Of a stretch of DNA of 8,240 nucleotides, positions 5,565-8,240 are shown piece after piece. Every line of letters begins with the position of its first letter. The stretch's first letter is position 1. Source of the stretch: DATCKG01 sp036562385. GTDB lineage: Bacteria > Bacillota > Sulfobacillia > Symbiobacteriales > Symbiobacteriaceae. The notes beneath the pieces are model-generated. The model did no database searches and was not told the DNA's origin. It saw only the letters and a list, made by a program, of their open reading frames with translations. The DNA lies in the NCBI GenBank assembly GCA_036562385.1, contig DATCKG010000011.1, positions 1 through 8,240 of the forward strand, read 5' to 3'. The position numbers and the translations under genes were made by a program.

Positions 5565-6731
5565 ATGACGATTGCTCCCCACGGCGGAACCCTGGTCCGC
5601 CGACTGATCGCCGAAGGCGCCCTGCCCGAAGCGCTGGCCGAGGCCGAATCCCTGCCGGCGGTTACCCTTTCCGACTGGTCGGTATCGGATCTGGATCTGA
5701 TCGCCATCGGCGGATTCAGCCCGCTCACCGGGTTTTTGGGCAGCCGCGACTACCAGTCGGTGGTGCACGAGATGCGGCTGCAAAACGGCCAGGTCTGGCC
5801 CATTCCCATCACCCTCCCGGTGGACCGGGAACTGGCCGGCCGGCTCAAGGAGGGCCAGTCCATCGCCCTGCGGGGCCCCGACGGGACCCTGCTGGGCCGG
5901 ATGGAACTGGCCGAGAAGTACACGTATGACAAGGAGACCGAGGCGCTGAAGGTGTACCGTACGACGGATCCTGCCCACCCGGGTGTGGCCCGGCTTCTGC
6001 AGCAGGGCGAGGTGCTGCTGGCCGGAGAGGTCCAGGTGTTTCGGCGTCCGCCCCGGGCTTTTCCTGACCTGCCGGACGATCCGGCAGTTACCCGGGCCCT
6101 CTTCGCGGAGCGGGGCTGGCGCCGGGTGGTGGCCTTTCAGACCCGCAACCCCATCCACCGGGCCCACGAATATATCCTGAAGACGGCCCTGGAGATCGCA
6201 GACGGGCTGTTCGTGCAGCCTCTGGTGGGGCCCACCAAGGAGGACGACATCCCCGCCCCGGTCCGGGTCCGCAGCTACCGGGTCCTGCTGGATCGGTATT
6301 TCCCGGCCGGTCGGGTGATCCTGGGCGCCTATCCGGCAGCCATGCGCTATGCCGGCCCCCGCGAAGCCATCCTCCACGCCCTGGTGCGCAAGAACTACGG
6401 CTGCACCCACTTCATCGTGGGGCGGGACCACGCCGGCGTGGGGAACTACTACGGCACGTATGACGCCCAGAAGCTCTTCGACCGGTTCGGCCTCGAGGAA
6501 CTAGGCATCGTTCCCCTCAAGTTCGAGAACGCCTTCTACTGCACGCGCTGCGGCGGCATGGCCACCACCCGCACCTGTCCCCACGGTGCCGAGCATCACG
6601 TGGTTCTAAGCGGGACGAAGGTACGGGCGATGCTGGCCCGGGGTGAAATGCCGCCGCCCGAGTTCACGCGGCCCGAGGTAGCGCGGATCCTGGTGGAGGC
6701 GGCGCGGGAGGCGCGGGCGGCCGGCGACTGA
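5565..6731 (+). CDS. sat: Sulfate adenylyltransferase (ATP sulfurylase), single-subunit type
   Basis: Makes APS and pyrophosphate from sulfate and ATP, the first committed step after uptake. The 388-residue length matches homo-oligomeric Sat. Catalytic motifs are QTRNPIHRAHEY (182-193), the VGRDHAGVGNYYGTYD region (about 285-300) and LSGTKVRAML (about 348-357). Near 326-340, FYCTRCGGMATTRTCPH holds Cys-x2-Cys-x8-Cys with a nearby His (340 or 344), like the zinc site described in Thermus Sat. The ATG at 5565 has AAGGAGG 7 nt upstream, 23 nt after the cysH stop; the frame opens 19 codons earlier without any such signal. It is the last gene of the operon. No APS-kinase domain is fused; the separate cysC supplies that step. 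Confidence 0.96.
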   Translation: MTIAPHGGTLVRRLIAEGALPEALAEAESLPAVTLSDWSVSDLDLIAIGGFSPLTGFLGSRDYQSVVHEMRLQNGQVWPIPITLPVDRELAGRLKEGQSIALRGPDGTLLGRMELAEKYTYDKETEALKVYRTTDPAHPGVARLLQQGEVLLAGEVQVFRRPPRAFPDLPDDPAVTRALFAERGWRRVVAFQTRNPIHRAHEYILKTALEIADGLFVQPLVGPTKEDDIPAPVRVRSYRVLLDRYFPAGRVILGAYPAAMRYAGPREAILHALVRKNYGCTHFIVGRDHAGVGNYYGTYDAQKLFDRFGLEELGIVPLKFENAFYCTRCGGMATTRTCPHGAEHHVVLSGTKVRAMLARGEMPPPEFTRPEVARILVEAAREARAAGD

Positions 6732-6768
6732 GGCTGACGCAGGGACGGGGTTCTTCCGGGCGGCGCCG

Positions 6769-7398
6769 TCAGGTGTCCTGCCGGTAGATGCCGTCCCTCA
6801 GCAAGGTCATGTAGGACTGCCACTCTCGCACCAGTTCCTCCATCTCGGAATAGCCGAGATCGCGGCTCTGCAGCACTCGCGCCATGATCCGGGGGAGGAG
6901 CCCTTCATTGACCAGGGTGATCAGCGTCAGCGCCTGCTCCAGGGAAACCCCGGGCCGCAGGCGGCTCGTGTCGACGTCCTGGAAGAAGACCTCCATGGCG
7001 CGGTCCGCCGCCTGTTGCTGCCGGCGGCGCAACTCCGCCGACACCGCCGGGTCGCTCAGGGAACGGACCAGGAATCGGTAGAGTTGAGGCCGTTCCCGGT
7101 AGAGATGCAGCTTGATCGACGCCAGGCTCAGCATCCGGTCGAAAAGGTCGCGGGGTAGATCCTGGCGGGCTACGTTCAGGGCGGCTTCCACCGTCCGGAT
7201 CGCGTAGTCGGCCACGGCCCGGTAAAGCCCGTCCTTGCTTGCGAAGTAGTAGAGGACCAGGCCCTTGGCCACGCCGGCGCGCTCCGCGATCCTGCTGAGG
7301 GAGGCCCCGAAATAACCCCGCTCCGCGAATTCCTCCAGTGCCGCCTCCAGGATGCGCTGGCGGCGGGTCTTTGTCGCGGTCTTGCTGCCACCGGGCAT
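6769..7398 (-). CDS. TetR/AcrR-family transcriptional regulator
   Basis: A probable DNA-binding repressor of about 209 residues. The N-terminal TetR domain is clear: RRQRILEAALEEFAERGYF (12-30), then the helix-turn-helix ASLSRIAERAGVAKGLVLYY (32-51) and FASKDGLYRAVADY. The remaining, all-helical ligand-binding half has no motif I can tie to a ligand. The ATG at 7398 has GGCGGG 8 nt upstream; a GTG at 7407 (three codons longer) is a possible alternative but lacks a ribosome-binding site. It follows the ABC exporter gene by 15 nt on the same strand, so it is probably co-transcribed and may regulate that operon. It converges on sat with a 37-bp gap, so no link to sulfate genes is implied. Confidence 0.9.
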   Translation of the reverse strand: MPGGSKTATKTRRQRILEAALEEFAERGYFGASLSRIAERAGVAKGLVLYYFASKDGLYRAVADYAIRTVEAALNVARQDLPRDLFDRMLSLASIKLHLYRERPQLYRFLVRSLSDPAVSAELRRRQQQAADRAMEVFFQDVDTSRLRPGVSLEQALTLITLVNEGLLPRIMARVLQSRDLGYSEMEELVREWQSYMTLLRDGIYRQDT

Positions 7399-7413
7399 CT
7401 CGGACACCCGCCG

Positions 7414-8240
7414 TCACGCGAAGTCTTTCCGGTGCAGGATGAGGGTACCCAGAACGGACCCGGCGAGGAAGACGCCCAGCAGCACCAGCAGGCCCGGCAC
7501 GAAGGGGTCCCCGGCCGCCGCCCGGTCCAAGGCGGTGTAGTACTGCAGGCTGAAATACCGGATGAACCTCAACCGGTCCGACAACTGGCCCAGGGCGTTG
7601 AGGACGAAAGATCCCAGGCCAACGCCAACGCCGACCGAGGTGGCGGTTTGCGCTCGCTGCAGGAAGGGAGCGATGGCAAAGGCCACGCCGCCCGCGGCCA
7701 GGGTCGCCGCGAGCCCGGCCAGGTGCGTGGCCGCCTGCTTGGAGATGTCATAGGCGTCGCCGGCCACGGCGAGGCCGACCGCCGTACTGGCGGCAAAGAT
7801 GACAAGCCACAGGACGACGGCCAGGAGGGCAAACGCGGCCACTTTCGCCGCCATGATCTCCCTGCGGGTCACCGGCCGCGTGTACAGGAACTCCACCGCT
7901 CCCAGGTCCGGCTCGCGGGCCACGCTGCCACCTGCCTGCATCAGGCCGTAGATGGTGGCCAGGAGCACCACGTAGCCCATGACGTAGATACCGTGGTAGG
8001 TGTTGACGTCGGCGATGGCGGCGGGAGTAAAGCTGAAGGCCCGCAGCAGCGCTTCGGGAAAAGCCTTGAGCACCTCCACCATGACGGGGTCCTGGACGTA
8101 CGGGAACAACCCCAGGTAAAGCCCGATCACGGCCGATGCCCCTCCCCCTTGACCCGAGCGGTACATAGCCAGGAAGACGTCTTCGATGCTGGGATCCGTG
8201 ATGGTCAACTCCTCCAGGTCCAGTTGGGCCAGCCCGCTCG
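7414..8240 (-). CDS. ABC exporter: ATPase C-terminus in frame with an ABC-2 type permease (5'-partial)
   Basis: The frame is open from the window edge to the stop at 7414. The first part, ending near LTITDPSIEDVFLAMYR, matches the C-terminal tail of ABC exporter ATPases (the x-PSLEDVFL motif). With no stop codon it continues through a Gly-rich stretch into a permease. Counting from an in-frame GTG at 8130, the permease part has hydrophobic segments at about 46-66, 97-123, 137-157, 164-183 and 211-232, the cytoplasmic motif YTRPVTRREIMAAK (83-96), and a C-terminal HRKDF. The first segment, before FPYVQDP, is short (about 11-15 residues), and the basic N-terminus normal in such permeases is absent. 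Either a deletion fused the two genes or the permease is re-initiated at the GTG. Substrate is unknown; a TetR gene follows. Confidence 0.75.
   Translation of the reverse strand, partial: SGLAQLDLEELTITDPSIEDVFLAMYRSGQGGGASAVIGLYLGLFPYVQDPVMVEVLKAFPEALLRAFSFTPAAIADVNTYHGIYVMGYVVLLATIYGLMQAGGSVAREPDLGAVEFLYTRPVTRREIMAAKVAAFALLAVVLWLVIFAASTAVGLAVAGDAYDISKQAATHLAGLAATLAAGGVAFAIAPFLQRAQTATSVGVGVGLGSFVLNALGQLSDRLRFIRYFSLQYYTALDRAAAGDPFVPGLLVLLGVFLAGSVLGTLILHRKDFA
8139..8150 (-). promoter_or_regulatory. Internal ribosome-binding site inside the ATPase-permease frame
   Basis: On the minus strand AAGGGGGAGGGG lies about 8 nt before an in-frame GTG at 8130. It could start the permease separately from the ATPase, giving a 238-residue product, or be the relic of the former permease start. 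Confidence 0.4.

Noticed and set aside
5310..6431. 373-codon open frame on the minus strand over cysH and sat
   Set aside because: Antisense to two clearly identified enzymes; low-complexity composition and no family motif.
6732..6771. Terminator between the convergent sat and tetR genes
   Set aside because: CTGACG (6734-6739) and CGTCAG (6766-6771) can pair, but the loop is long and no T-run follows on either strand.

Overview
The window is a compact sulfate uptake and activation locus, followed on the right by part of an unrelated ABC exporter operon. Base composition is GC-rich throughout. The Shine-Dalgarno sequences are strong AGGAGG types, the sulfate-binding protein carries a lipoprotein signal, the leaders contain intrinsic-terminator-like hairpins, and cysC, cysH and a single-subunit ATP sulfurylase sit together as in Bacillus. 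These traits suggest a GC-rich, possibly thermophilic, Gram-positive bacterium of the Firmicutes/Symbiobacterium kind. That placement is inference; no marker gene is present.

Layout. Positions 3-34 hold a strong terminator hairpin closing the sulfate transporter operon. Positions 36-3859 (minus strand) encode sbp-cysT-cysW-cysA, a complete sulfate/thiosulfate ABC importer: lipoprotein binding protein, two permeases and an ATPase, tightly packed with a 4-nt cysW/cysA overlap. Positions 3860-4276 are a divergent control region. Positions 4277-6731 (plus strand) encode cysC (APS kinase), cysH (APS/PAPS reductase with a 4Fe-4S motif) and sat (ATP sulfurylase). Together the two operons import sulfate, activate it to APS/PAPS and reduce it to sulfite; sulfite reductase is not in the window. 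Positions 6769-7398 (minus) encode a TetR-family regulator, and 7414-8240 (minus, running off the edge) an ABC exporter reading frame in which an ATPase C-terminus continues in frame into an ABC-2 type permease.

The most interesting region is 3860-4276. It has two divergent sigma70-type promoters, each with an extended -10, and a dyad between them. Each operon has a long structured 5' leader. The two leaders, on opposite strands, share a gap-free 24-nt element (20/24 identical) whose small hairpin shows a compensatory A-U to G-C change. In both leaders the last 6 nt of this element (AGGCCT) are also the 5' arm of a terminator-like hairpin ending in GGCCTTTT. This looks like a duplicated attenuator or riboswitch-like switch that co-regulates sulfate uptake and sulfate reduction. 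I could not match it to a class I know.
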